Below are positions 18,357-28,387 of a stretch of 34,593 bases of DNA, in pieces. The DNA comes from Nitrososphaerota archaeon. Lineage in GTDB: Archaea > Thermoproteota > Nitrososphaeria > Nitrososphaerales > Nitrosopumilaceae. Position 1 is the first letter of the stretch. Each line of letters starts with the position of its first letter. The position numbers were made by a program, and so were the translations under genes. The notes under the pieces were generated by a model, which saw nothing but the letters and a program-made list of their open reading frames with translations, searched no databases and was not told the origin of the DNA. The stretch is from the NCBI GenBank assembly GCA_018263495.1, contig JAANXC010000081.1, positions 1 to 34,593 of the forward strand, written 5' to 3'.

Positions 18357-19103
18357 ATGGTTCAAACTAAAATTATTCCCAAATATCCTGCACTCATGAT
18401 TGAAGGAACTAAAAAAAGTTTAGTTATTACGGACTTACATTTAGGTTTTGAAAGTAATCTGTCGTTAAACAATATATTCTTAGGAAAAAACAGAACTGTT
18501 GCTGAAATTACTAAAGAAATTGAAAAGATCATAAAGAAAACAAAACCGGATTCATTAGTTCTATTAGGTGATATAAAATCTGGAATTAAATCTATAACAA
18601 AAACAGAATGGGAAACTGTACCTATTTTTTTTGAAAGTATTACTAAATTAATTGACACAATTCTGGTTCCAGGAAATCATGATGCAAATATAGAGAAACT
18701 GATCCCAAATGGAATAACACTTGCTAGTTCAAAGGGAATTATTATTGATGATATTCTTTTAACCCATGGGCATACAAAGCCGTCAGAAAATTTTTCGCAA
18801 GTAAATACAATTGTGATGGGTCATGTTCACCCTGTTTTTTTCCAAAAAGAGTCACTGATTAATGGTGAACGAGTATGGGTATCAATCAAGTGTAAGAAGC
18901 AGAGGATATTTCATTCAAAATCAGGAGAATTAGAAGTAATAATTTTACCATCATTTAACAAATACTTTTACACAACACAAAAAAAATTCTATAAAAAATC
19001 AATTTCGCCTATAATTGAGAAAATGGATGTGATAAAAGCAAAAATTGTGACACTTAATGGTACAATAATTGGTGATAAGCAGTTACTATCTTCTGTGATT
19101 TAG
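18357..19103 (+). CDS. Calcineurin-like metallophosphoesterase
   Basis: LVITDLHLGFE (DxH), VLLGDIK (GD), VPGNHDAN (GNHD), LTHGHT and MGHVHP motifs. Confidence 0.9.
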   Translation: MVQTKIIPKYPALMIEGTKKSLVITDLHLGFESNLSLNNIFLGKNRTVAEITKEIEKIIKKTKPDSLVLLGDIKSGIKSITKTEWETVPIFFESITKLIDTILVPGNHDANIEKLIPNGITLASSKGIIIDDILLTHGHTKPSENFSQVNTIVMGHVHPVFFQKESLINGERVWVSIKCKKQRIFHSKSGELEVIILPSFNKYFYTTQKKFYKKSISPIIEKMDVIKAKIVTLNGTIIGDKQLLSSVI

Positions 19104-22100
19104 GGTATGTCCTTGTATGATTCTAATGGTTTTTTCGATGTTTCGTTTTTTTGTAACCACTCCAATGTTTTAACAAATGATTCCGCTAATTCAATAGTTG
19201 AAAGAACGGGAATGCCTAATTCCAGCGACTTTCTTCGTATTTGATATTCATCATAAAGCATACCAACATATTTTTCTAGAGTTGATGTACTTGGAATATT
19301 TACAATAAAATCAATTTTTTTCTCATGCAATAAATCAGAAATGTTCGGTTTCCTTTCTGGCTCGCTAATTTTATGAACAACAGTAACATCTCCAAGTTTC
19401 TCTGCAAAGAATTCTGCTGTTGTTTCAGTGGCAAGAATTTTGAAGCCCAGACTTTTTAACAGTGCAGATGTATGAAGTAATTTTTCCCGGTTTTCTACAC
19501 CGCCTATTGTAACCAATGCTGATCCAGTTTTTGGGAGATTATAACCCACTGATGTCAATCCCTTTGATAATGCATCGTAGAAACTATTTCCAAAACATGC
19601 TGCCTCACCTGTTGACTGCATTTCAACACCCAATACAATATCTGCTCCTTCAAGCTGCATGAAAGAAAATTGTGGAACCTTTATTCCATGCATACCAGTA
19701 TTCGCCCACATACCCTGAGGTATATTGGAAATCTTTTTTCCTAGTATTGCTTGTGCTGCTAGACTAATTATATTCACTTTAACAAACTTAGAAACAAATG
19801 GCATGGAACGAGATGCACGTATATTTAGTTCTATAACATATGCTTGCTCATTTTTAACTAAAAATTGTAAATTAAATGGTCCTCTAACATTGAATTCTTT
19901 AGCAATCCTTGTTGTCGAGTCAGTAATATTTTCAATAATCTTATTGCTTAGCCTCCAAGGTGGTATACACATCATTGCGTCACCAGAATGAACACCAGCA
20001 CTATCTATGTGTTCAACTATCGCACCAATTACCACATTTTCTCCATCACAAACACCATCAACATCAACTTCTAACGCATCAAGCATGAATTTTGTAATTA
20101 CAACCGGATGATCAGGTGATACTACTGTGGCATCGTTAACAAATTTTTTCAGTTCAGCCTGTGACCATACCACCTTCATTGCTGCGCCACTGAGCACGTA
20201 TGATGGTCTTACCAATACAGGATAACCAACCTCCAATGCAAAGTTCTTTGCATCAGTAATATTCGTAAATGCTTGCCAAGATGGTTGCCCTATATGGAGT
20301 GTATCTAAAACTTGGCTAAACTTTGAACGGTTTTCAGCTCTATCCACATTTTCAGCACTTGTCCCAATAAGTGTAATTCCATTGTCAACTAATTTGGGAG
20401 TTAGATTGTTTGCTGTTTGACCACCTACAGATGTAACAATACCATTCGGCTGCTCAAATTCTGATATATCTAAAATTCGTTCAAGTGTAAGTTCTTCAAA
20501 GTAAAGTCTACTGCATATATCATAATCGGTTGATACGGTTTCAGGATTACAGTTTACTACCACCACATTTTTTTCACCGCCATCCTGAAGACCCCAAACC
20601 ATATTCACAGTTCCCCAATCAAATTCTACACTACTACCTATTCGGTAAGGACCAGCACCAAGAACAATGATCCCACTATCCTTTTTTGTAACTGAGATAT
20701 CATTTTCTGTCCCGCCATAGGTAAGATAAAGATAGTTAGTTTGAGCTGGCCACTCCGCTGCTAATGTATCAATCTGTTTAACTATAGGTATAACATCAAG
20801 ATCTTTTCTAATTTTTCTTACTTCTAATCCATCTTTCTTAACAGCTCTACCAATCTGGTTATCAGAGAATCCAAATTTTTTTGCGTCTGATAAAAGTTTA
20901 TGATCCAGTGTTGATGATTTTAATCTTCTTTCTACTTCAACAATATTATTAATTTTGTTTAAGAACCATGGATCAATGGCTGATAATTGATAAATTTTTT
21001 CAATTGATATGCCCTTATGAAGTGCAGCCACAACGTAATACAATATATTATCATCAGGTGTTTGGAGATGTTCCTCAATTTGCTCATCATTTAATGATTC
21101 ATCATTTTGGCGATTTAAGACAAGCCCATCCTTTCCGATGTCAAGCATTCTAATTGATTTCTGTAATACCTCTTCGAATTTTCTGCCTATTGCCATTACT
21201 TCACCCACAGATTTCATAGTAGGTCCCAGATTCCTATTTGCAAGTTCAAATTTTGTAAAATCCCATCTTGGATGTTTACACACTATGTAATCTAAGGCCG
21301 GTTCAAAACACGCAGTGGTCTTTTTTGTGATAGTGTTAACTAATTCTGGTAATGAGTAACCAAGTCCTATCTTTGCAGACATGTATGCCAATGGATACCC
21401 AGTAGCCTTGCTTGCCAGGGCAGAAGAACGTGAAAGCCTAGGATTAATCTCAATTGCAGCATATGTATCGGAAGCTTGGTCTAATGCAAATTGAATATTA
21501 CATTCTCCTACAATTCCAACATGCTTTGTTGCTCGTAATGCTGCAGATCTTAACATATGATATTCGTGGTTATCTATTGTCTGAGATGGTGCAACAACTA
21601 TGTTATCACCAGTATGAACCCTCATTGAAAGTACATTTTCCATATTACAAACTATTACATTATTTTTTGAATAATCTTGCATGACTTCATATTCTATTTG
21701 TTTCCAATCACCAACATATTCTTCAATTAGTATTTGCCCAACAAGACTTGCTGCAAGACCTCTACCAGCAATTTCATGTAATTCAATCTCATTAAATGCA
21801 ACCCCACCACCCTTTCCTCCAAGTGTATATGCAACCCTAACGATTACAGGATAGCCTAAATCTTTTGCAACTTTTTTTGCTTCGTCAAATGTGTGAACTG
21901 TTTTACTTTTTAAAACAGGTACATTGCATTTAACCATCGAATCTTTGAACCTCTGCCTATCTTCTGTTGCCATAATTCCTGGAACCTGTGTTCCCAAAAC
22001 TGATATACCATATTTTTTCAATATTCCAGCTTCATCAACTTTCACACCACAATTTAGTGCAGTCTGACCTCCATAGCTTAACATGATACCATCTGGTCTT

Positions 22101-22144
22101 TCTTTTTCAATAATTGATTCCACATATTCTGGAGTGATTGGCAA
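19100..22144 (-). CDS. carB: Carbamoyl-phosphate synthase large subunit (N-terminal part lies upstream and is interrupted)
   Basis: Two ATP-grasp halves (RPDGIMLSYGGQTALNCGVKV..., GIIVLGAGPYRIGSSVEFDWGTVNMV...) and a C-terminal MGS-like domain. The track ORF begins at a TTG inside the true N-terminus. Confidence 0.95.
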   Translation of the reverse strand: MPITPEYVESIIEKERPDGIMLSYGGQTALNCGVKVDEAGILKKYGISVLGTQVPGIMATEDRQRFKDSMVKCNVPVLKSKTVHTFDEAKKVAKDLGYPVIVRVAYTLGGKGGGVAFNEIELHEIAGRGLAASLVGQILIEEYVGDWKQIEYEVMQDYSKNNVIVCNMENVLSMRVHTGDNIVVAPSQTIDNHEYHMLRSAALRATKHVGIVGECNIQFALDQASDTYAAIEINPRLSRSSALASKATGYPLAYMSAKIGLGYSLPELVNTITKKTTACFEPALDYIVCKHPRWDFTKFELANRNLGPTMKSVGEVMAIGRKFEEVLQKSIRMLDIGKDGLVLNRQNDESLNDEQIEEHLQTPDDNILYYVVAALHKGISIEKIYQLSAIDPWFLNKINNIVEVERRLKSSTLDHKLLSDAKKFGFSDNQIGRAVKKDGLEVRKIRKDLDVIPIVKQIDTLAAEWPAQTNYLYLTYGGTENDISVTKKDSGIIVLGAGPYRIGSSVEFDWGTVNMVWGLQDGGEKNVVVVNCNPETVSTDYDICSRLYFEELTLERILDISEFEQPNGIVTSVGGQTANNLTPKLVDNGITLIGTSAENVDRAENRSKFSQVLDTLHIGQPSWQAFTNITDAKNFALEVGYPVLVRPSYVLSGAAMKVVWSQAELKKFVNDATVVSPDHPVVITKFMLDALEVDVDGVCDGENVVIGAIVEHIDSAGVHSGDAMMCIPPWRLSNKIIENITDSTTRIAKEFNVRGPFNLQFLVKNEQAYVIELNIRASRSMPFVSKFVKVNIISLAAQAILGKKISNIPQGMWANTGMHGIKVPQFSFMQLEGADIVLGVEMQSTGEAACFGNSFYDALSKGLTSVGYNLPKTGSALVTIGGVENREKLLHTSALLKSLGFKILATETTAEFFAEKLGDVTVVHKISEPERKPNISDLLHEKKIDFIVNIPSTSTLEKYVGMLYDEYQIRRKSLELGIPVLSTIELAESFVKTLEWLQKNETSKKPLESYKDIP

Positions 22145-22345
22145 AAGGTATACTTGATCAGCGAACCTAGTATCGGTTTGAATTGTTGCAATATTTGGAT
22201 TGATTAGAATACTCTTGAGTCCATCCTCGTGGATTGCTTTGAGGCATTGGCTTCCGGAGTAGTCGAATTGACGGTCGATTTATCGACTTTCGCCCGCTTC
22301 TCCGATTTTAATAGCCCCACTACCTAGAACAAGAATTTTTTCTAA
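22145..22345 (-). pseudogene. carB: N-terminal segment of carB, interrupted by a 21-nt insertion with an in-frame stop
   Basis: Minus-frame translation: [66 protein letters not shown], continuous with LPITPEYVESII of the track ORF. Confidence 0.85.
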
Positions 22346-22349
22346 CCTC

Positions 22350-23528
22350 TCATGTTTTACCAGCTTTTCCCTCCTCCATGATATTCTTCAGCTCATCAAA
22401 AACGAATTTACAATCATAAGGTCCTGGTGATGCCTCCGGATGAAATTGAACTGCAATGCATTTTTTATTTTTATGTTTAACACCTTCTACAGTTTTATCG
22501 TCAACATTAGAAAACCATAAATCAAATTCAGTATTATTCAACGAATCCGGGTTTATACAATAACCGTGGTTTTGGCTAGTAACATAAACTTGATTATTAT
22601 CTAGATTTACACAGGGTTTGTTTTGTCCTCTATGTCCATACTTTAGTTTGTATGTTTGAGCACCACCTGCTGCTGCCAAAATTTGTGCGCCAAGACAAAT
22701 TCCTAATGTTGGAATATTTTTTTGGATTAATGATTTAGCGGTAGAAATAGTCTCTTGGCAATTCTCAGGGTCACCTGGACCATTACTTATCACAACACCT
22801 TTTGGTTTATGTTTTAGAATTTCTTCAATGCTTGTATCCCACGGAACTTTCACAGTATTATATCCGATATCATGAATATTTCGTATTATGGCATTCTTTG
22901 TGCCAGTGTCAATGAGAATAATGTTTTCTGATTCATTACCAAATTTCTCTATTTTTTTAGTTGATACTGAATCCATGAATTTTTCATTATTGTAATTCGG
23001 TGCAGATTTTAACTTATTTTTAAGATCATTTTCATCTATTTCACTATCAGAAACAGCTAGGGCGCTCATCATAACTCCTGATTCCCTTAGTTTTTTAGTT
23101 AATTCTCGAGTGTCAATGCCTGAAATTCCTTGAATTTTTTCCTTGTATAGCCACTCATCAAGTGTCATAGTAAGATTCCAATGACTTGCAGTTAGAGATA
23201 GTTCATGAACCACTAAGCCACGAGCCTGAATTTTATCTGATTCAAAAAACTTGGGTAATCCATTCATTTCGAGCGTAGGATCAGGAACTCCATAATTTCC
23301 TACCAATGGGTAAGTTAGTGTGACAATTTGACCAGAATAGGAGGGATCTGTGAGTGTTTCAGTATACCCAACCATTCCTGTATTAAATACGATTTCGCCA
23401 AAAGTTAATCCAGAGTAACCAAATCCCATTCCATCAAAAACAGAGCCATCACTTAAGATCAGTTTTCCAAACTTGTTTGCGTGTTTGGATTCTTTTATGG
23501 CTATTGTAACCCTCGAAAAGTGATCCAC
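22350..23528 (-). CDS. carA: Carbamoyl-phosphate synthase small subunit (glutamine amidotransferase)
   Basis: GYSGLTFGEIVFNTGMVGYTETLTDPSYSGQIVTLTYPLVGNYG, VVISNGPGDPENC, TLGICLGAQILAAA, AVQFHPEASPGP. Confidence 0.95.
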   Translation of the reverse strand: MDHFSRVTIAIKESKHANKFGKLILSDGSVFDGMGFGYSGLTFGEIVFNTGMVGYTETLTDPSYSGQIVTLTYPLVGNYGVPDPTLEMNGLPKFFESDKIQARGLVVHELSLTASHWNLTMTLDEWLYKEKIQGISGIDTRELTKKLRESGVMMSALAVSDSEIDENDLKNKLKSAPNYNNEKFMDSVSTKKIEKFGNESENIILIDTGTKNAIIRNIHDIGYNTVKVPWDTSIEEILKHKPKGVVISNGPGDPENCQETISTAKSLIQKNIPTLGICLGAQILAAAGGAQTYKLKYGHRGQNKPCVNLDNNQVYVTSQNHGYCINPDSLNNTEFDLWFSNVDDKTVEGVKHKNKKCIAVQFHPEASPGPYDCKFVFDELKNIMEEGKAGKT

Positions 23529-23586
23529 AAAAGGAATTTAAGTTTTTGTAAAAATGATCGTTATGAAATTTTGGTGAATGTTATGA

Positions 23587-24783
23587 TTATAATGCTTTGA
23601 ATTGTTCGCTCCATTTGTAATATGCCCTTATCATATCCATGGAAACGCTAGGTTTTCTTCTTACTATAGTCTCTCTAAAATCCTTCATTGTTATATCACG
23701 CGGTTTGGATGGATTTTCACCCTCTACTGGTTCTTTGTATGTAGTTGTGCTAAACATCTCATTCACAACTTTAAGCTGAACAGCTTGACAAATATCCTTG
23801 ATATCACTTGCGCTATATCCATCAAAAATTGATGCCAAGGTATGAGAACGTACCCTACCATCTAGTTGTAGTTTGTTTGTGTAAAGTTGGAAAAGTTTTT
23901 CTCTGGCTTCAAGTGTTGGTAATGAAACGTATATCCTTTTTTGGAACCTACGCAAAAATGGATGATCAAGACTCCAGGGTTTATTGGTTGCGCCAATTAC
24001 GTATAACTGCATATCCTTTCCCTTACCGTTAATTCCATCTATTTCTGTCAGAAATTGATTTCTGCTTCTTACCTCACCACCAATCTCATTTGTACGTTCA
24101 CCTAAAAGTGAGTCAAGTTCATCAATGAATAAAATTACAGGTTTACCTTCTCTCTCGGCATAGTTACGAGCCATTTTAAATAATTTTGAGACATTTTTTT
24201 CTGCCTCACCAAGCCATTTGCTCATCATGGATGAACCGTCTACATTGATGAAATAACCATCAAGTTCATTGGCAGTTGCAGCAGCAAGAATTGTTTTACC
24301 ACAACCAGGTGGACCATATAATAAAATTCCTCTTGGCCAACCTAGTGGAAATAAATCTGATCTTTTAGATGGATAAACTATTGATTCACGTAATGCATTT
24401 TTAGCATCATCTACACCAACTACATCATCCCATCTAACATCTGGTTTTTCTTTCATTAGCATGTCTTCGAAACTATTTTTAGTATTATTTGCAAGAGTTG
24501 CTCTCTGCTCCTCTGGTGATGCTGCAGAATCAACTACTGGTTCAACGTCAGTTAATGATGTGCTCTGTAGTGACTTTATTCTGTCTTGGTATGATTTCAT
24601 ACGTTCTGTATAGATTTTGTTTAGTTGACTATCCGGATAAAGGCGCATTAATTTGAGCAATGTTTCTGTCGCCTTTTGATAATTAGTTATTGCCATCCCA
24701 CGTGCCCCTTGCGCATCATATTTTATTGCACCAGTAGCATATTGGCTGGCAGACTTTTCTAGTTCTTGTGGAGCCATATTCAT
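23587..24783 (-). CDS. cdvC: Vps4-like AAA ATPase with N-terminal MIT domain (CdvC, ESCRT-based cell division)
   Basis: MIT-like N-terminus (SASQYATGAIKYDAQGARGMAITNYQKATETLLKLMRLYPDSQ), Walker A GPPGCGKT, Walker B ILFIDELDSLLGERT, AAA SRH region, Vps4-type C-terminus. Confidence 0.92.
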   Translation of the reverse strand: MNMAPQELEKSASQYATGAIKYDAQGARGMAITNYQKATETLLKLMRLYPDSQLNKIYTERMKSYQDRIKSLQSTSLTDVEPVVDSAASPEEQRATLANNTKNSFEDMLMKEKPDVRWDDVVGVDDAKNALRESIVYPSKRSDLFPLGWPRGILLYGPPGCGKTILAAATANELDGYFINVDGSSMMSKWLGEAEKNVSKLFKMARNYAEREGKPVILFIDELDSLLGERTNEIGGEVRSRNQFLTEIDGINGKGKDMQLYVIGATNKPWSLDHPFLRRFQKRIYVSLPTLEAREKLFQLYTNKLQLDGRVRSHTLASIFDGYSASDIKDICQAVQLKVVNEMFSTTTYKEPVEGENPSKPRDITMKDFRETIVRRKPSVSMDMIRAYYKWSEQFKAL

Positions 24784-24959
24784 CTAAATTACCAGATATC
24801 TAGTTTAGATTTAGTAAGGTACTCTCGATTGTAAATATCTGTGTGAAATCTGGTGAAATTATTTACACTATTCTCTGTTTTTGCCTGAAATTCAATAAAA
24901 CTGAAGGAAAAATCACGAACTAAATGATTCTGGAAGGTGTATGATAAACCGTTTGTTTG

Positions 24960-26009
24960 CTAACTACTACCAAGACGCGAATTCATTTCGCGCACAAATT
25001 TTTTGATTTTATCTTTTGGGATAACAGCTCCACATGCTTTGTCATGCCCACCCCCAGAACCACCTAATTCAGAAGAAACGGCAGATACTAATTTTCCTAG
25101 ATGAGTTTTACATGTTGGTGAACCGCGTACTGACACTGCGTATATTCCCTTATCAACACGTTCTTTGTAGGTGATGGCAACATCTTTTCCTGAAAACCCA
25201 AGGACAAAGTTAGCAGCGCCACTTGCACCTGAATCAAGAACTTCCATATGACCTAGGTTTTTTGAAATTTTCATTGATGCTTTTACTTTTGATATAATTT
25301 CAGCAAGTTTTCCAACTTGAATTTGTGCAAATTCATATGTGTTTGGAATATCATGTGGAAATTTTGATTCTGATAATTCATCAACTAAATAATGAAGATA
25401 ATCAACGTCTTGTTTACGTTGATGTCCTACTATATTGTACGTTAAGACAGTAGCGCTTATCAAGGCAAATTGTCTATCATAGATTTGCAAAAGTTTTGAA
25501 GCTATTGGTCTATCTTCCATATAATCAGTGATTGCACCACATGCTGCAATAAATGCAGAATGATCTGGTAATTTTTTCTTAAATGCATTATAAACAAGGA
25601 CTGATGTACATTCAGATGTATCGTGAATTAGTTTCACTTTAACTTTTTTAAGTTTAGCAATAATTTTTGAATCTAAATGATGATGATCTACATAGGTTAT
25701 AGAAATTTTCTTTTTTCTTAATTCCGTAAGCAGTTCAACAAAGTAATCAGTATTTTGTTTGTTTAATCCAAGATCACATATGAATAATGTTTTTAATTTT
25801 TCATCGTTTCGTAAAGTCTCCAATACATCTGTCATTCCAGGATAATCCACAAGTATTGTATCACCACCAAAAGCTTGTTTAATTAATGCAGCAGAAGAAA
25901 TACCATCTGCATCTTCCATATGTGAAATACAAAGAGTTTTAGTTCTTTTTGATTTTAGAGTTTTTGATGAGGTTTTTCGCACGCTTGATTTTTTAGATTT
26001 AGTTGACAT
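24960..26009 (-). CDS. DHH-family phosphoesterase/exonuclease (RecJ-like)
   Basis: CISHMEDADGISSAALI, FICDLGLN, ITYVDHHHLDS (DHH), and DHHA1-type GGSGGGHDKACGAVIP. Lys/Arg-rich N-terminus. Confidence 0.88.
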   Translation of the reverse strand: MSTKSKKSSVRKTSSKTLKSKRTKTLCISHMEDADGISSAALIKQAFGGDTILVDYPGMTDVLETLRNDEKLKTLFICDLGLNKQNTDYFVELLTELRKKKISITYVDHHHLDSKIIAKLKKVKVKLIHDTSECTSVLVYNAFKKKLPDHSAFIAACGAITDYMEDRPIASKLLQIYDRQFALISATVLTYNIVGHQRKQDVDYLHYLVDELSESKFPHDIPNTYEFAQIQVGKLAEIISKVKASMKISKNLGHMEVLDSGASGAANFVLGFSGKDVAITYKERVDKGIYAVSVRGSPTCKTHLGKLVSAVSSELGGSGGGHDKACGAVIPKDKIKKFVREMNSRLGSS

Positions 26010-26054
26010 ATGATCGAACCGCTAGACCCACATTTAAATTTAGAATTACAAGTG

Positions 26055-26252
26055 TTATTTTGAAAAGAGTTTGTTGGTTGTAATATCTTGCTTTTGTGAG
26101 ATTTGAGCTGGAACATTACATATATCATAAAACCAAACTCCATCAAGCTGTGTACTAATGTCGGTTTGTTGTAATTTGGCTAATTCTTCTGGAGATGCAT
26201 TTAGAATACGCTCATCCATTAATTGTAATAATTTACGCTCTTCTTGAGACAT
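26055..26252 (-). CDS. Small hypothetical protein (65 aa)
   Basis: ATG-started compact ORF MSQEERKLLQLMDERILNASPEELAKLQQTDIS...; upstream of and co-directional with the DHH gene. Confidence 0.5.
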   Translation of the reverse strand: MSQEERKLLQLMDERILNASPEELAKLQQTDISTQLDGVWFYDICNVPAQISQKQDITTNKLFSK

Positions 26253-26370
26253 AGTAATTTGGTTAAAAATAATCTTATAATTACAAAAGTTGTTGGATTA
26301 GACAAAATACTGAATTTTCAAAACGTAATTCAAGTCGAAAATTTAAAAGTGCTATTTTCTCAAAGGTGAT

Positions 26371-27540
26371 ATGGATACAAAAAACATAGGTTTAAGAAAT
26401 ATTGAGGTTGCAGACACAAAAATCTCATACATTGATGGGCAAAAAGGAAAGCTGATTTATCGTGGATATGATATTTTAGATCTTACAAAGAATTCCAATT
26501 TTGAGGAAACATGTTTTCTTCTACTGCATGATGAATTACCAACTAAGAATGAATACAATGATTTCAAAACTGAATTAGTTGATGCGAGAGTTATTCCTAA
26601 ACAAATGCAAATTAACATGGGTAATTGGAGAAAGGATGCCGACCCTATGGATGTTCTGCAAGCATTTGTTGCTGCGTTTGGAGGTTACTATGATGAAGAA
26701 TTTTCAACCAAGGAGGCAAGTTATAGTAGAGCTATAAATCTGATAGCTAAAGTTCCTACAATTGTATCTAGTTGGCATAGAATCCGTAACGGTAAAAAAA
26801 TCATAGACCCTGATTCTGATTTAAGCCACGCTGCCAATTTTTTGTTCATGCTGAATGATGAGAAACCGGATCCTGAACTAGAAAGAATCTTTGATATTTG
26901 TTTGATTTTACATGCAGATCATACTCTGAATGCTTCAACGTTTGCAGCAAGGGAAGTTGCATCCACACGTGCACACATGTATTCTGCTGCTAGCGCAGCA
27001 GTTGGTGCATTAAGTGGTGAATTACATGGAGGAGCAAATTATGAAGTGATGAGAATGCTTCTAGATATAAAAACTGAAGAAAACGTTGAATCTTACATTA
27101 AAGAAAAATTTACAAATAATGAAAGGATTATGGGAATGGGACATGCAGTATACAAAACTGTTGATCCTAGATCTCAAGTACTGAAGGAGCTATCCAAAAG
27201 ACTATCAGAAAAAACTGGTAAGCCATGGTATGATATAACAAGTAAGGTTGAGCGTGTAACTGCTGAGTTGATGAAAAAAGATAAAGGCGTAGAAATTTTT
27301 CCTAACGTGGATCTTTATAGTGCATCAGTTTATTACATGCTAGGTATTCCGATGGATCTTAATACACCGATATTCGCTATATCGAGAGCTGCCGGTTGGG
27401 CTGCACATATTATTGAAGAAAAATTTGCAGAAGCAGCACCAAAAGCTATGTTATACAGACCAAAGGCTAACTATGTTGGAAAATATGCTGGACCACAAGG
27501 TTCCAAATATATTCCAATAGAAAAAAGAACTAAAAAATAA
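26371..27540 (+). CDS. gltA: Citrate synthase
   Basis: KLIYRGYDILDLTKNSNFEETCFLLLHDELP, LHADHTLNASTFAARE, GALSGELHGGANYEVMRML, GMGHAVYKTVDPRSQVLK. Confidence 0.95.
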   Translation: MDTKNIGLRNIEVADTKISYIDGQKGKLIYRGYDILDLTKNSNFEETCFLLLHDELPTKNEYNDFKTELVDARVIPKQMQINMGNWRKDADPMDVLQAFVAAFGGYYDEEFSTKEASYSRAINLIAKVPTIVSSWHRIRNGKKIIDPDSDLSHAANFLFMLNDEKPDPELERIFDICLILHADHTLNASTFAAREVASTRAHMYSAASAAVGALSGELHGGANYEVMRMLLDIKTEENVESYIKEKFTNNERIMGMGHAVYKTVDPRSQVLKELSKRLSEKTGKPWYDITSKVERVTAELMKKDKGVEIFPNVDLYSASVYYMLGIPMDLNTPIFAISRAAGWAAHIIEEKFAEAAPKAMLYRPKANYVGKYAGPQGSKYIPIEKRTKK

Positions 27541-27548
27541 AGCGTAAG

Positions 27549-27755
27549 TTAATTTCTAGAGTCAAGCCATTCTTTTGCTTTAGAATTAACATCATGTTTG
27601 TACAATACTTGATAAACCATATCATAAAATGACAATCCCTTTTTTTGTGCTTCACCATCAAGCCACTTTAAGCCATCTGATAATTCAGGATCATGTTCCG
27701 AAAATTCTACTAGTTCGTCCACCATTTTTGTGAAAAAGGTTTGAGACTCTGACAT
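27549..27755 (-). CDS. Small hypothetical protein (68 aa)
   Basis: ATG-started compact acidic ORF MSESQTFFTKMVDELVEFSEHDPELSDGLKWLDGEAQKKGLSF... Confidence 0.5.
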   Translation of the reverse strand: MSESQTFFTKMVDELVEFSEHDPELSDGLKWLDGEAQKKGLSFYDMVYQVLYKHDVNSKAKEWLDSRN

Positions 27756-27832
27756 TATACACTAGTTTAAATGTTGATCATTAAGCGACAAACGAGAAAT
27801 ATATAGACAAAAAACGCCCTTTTGATTGACAT

Positions 27833-28276
27833 ATGGAGCATGAACTATTTTTTGACGGTAATTTGAAAGAGTACTCATGGTCAATAAAAACTGGAAAGGA
27901 AATAATAAACCAAATTAGAGAACATCCTGCAGCGTATCTTTCAGGTGGAAAATTAGATATTAAAAACAAAGGGGAATCAAGATTTGTTGCACTTCATGTG
28001 GGAATTTATTGGGGTCTTGGTGTTTTCATCATAAAAGATTTTGACAAGATACATGTGATGTGTGATTCAAAAGAAATGTATGAAATTTTAATACAGCAGA
28101 ATAAAACACTAAACCAAATAATCGATGACAAAATTCACTTTATTAATCAATTAGTGGATCATAGAAATCTAAAATTGGAATACCATTTGATAGAGCCAAC
28201 AAAAAATATATCTACGGAACATCTTTCTAGTAAGAATAAAACGTCTGCTTCTAGAGACTCTAGTGGTTTTGTTTAA
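27833..28276 (+). CDS. Hypothetical protein (147 aa)
   Basis: ATG-started ORF with upstream AT-rich promoter-like sequence; no family recognised. Confidence 0.55.
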   Translation: MEHELFFDGNLKEYSWSIKTGKEIINQIREHPAAYLSGGKLDIKNKGESRFVALHVGIYWGLGVFIIKDFDKIHVMCDSKEMYEILIQQNKTLNQIIDDKIHFINQLVDHRNLKLEYHLIEPTKNISTEHLSSKNKTSASRDSSGFV

Positions 28277-28348
28277 TGATTTAATAAAACGAAGAAAATT
28301 GATTGTGAATCAGCTAAATGTAATTAAGATAAAACTCAATCTTGAAAC

Positions 28349-28375
28349 AAATAAGGATTTTTAAATAAGGATTTT
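28349..28375 (+). repeat. Tandem 14/13-bp repeat overlapping a candidate TATA/BRE promoter element
   Basis: aaataaggattttt|aaataaggatttt directly upstream of the ATG at 28388; contains TATA-like tttttaaataa. Confidence 0.4.
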
Positions 28376-28387
28376 CCAAAATGTATT

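Noticed and set aside
22268-22288. Interpretation of the carB insertion as a bona fide archaeal intron
   Set aside because: No clear bulge-helix-bulge motif could be drawn, and excision would not fix the missing start codon; kept only as one possibility.
24784-24959. Intergenic gap between cdvC and the DHH gene, considered for a tRNA or C/D box RNA
   Set aside because: No cloverleaf or convincing C/D box pairing found by eye; only short spurious ORFs.
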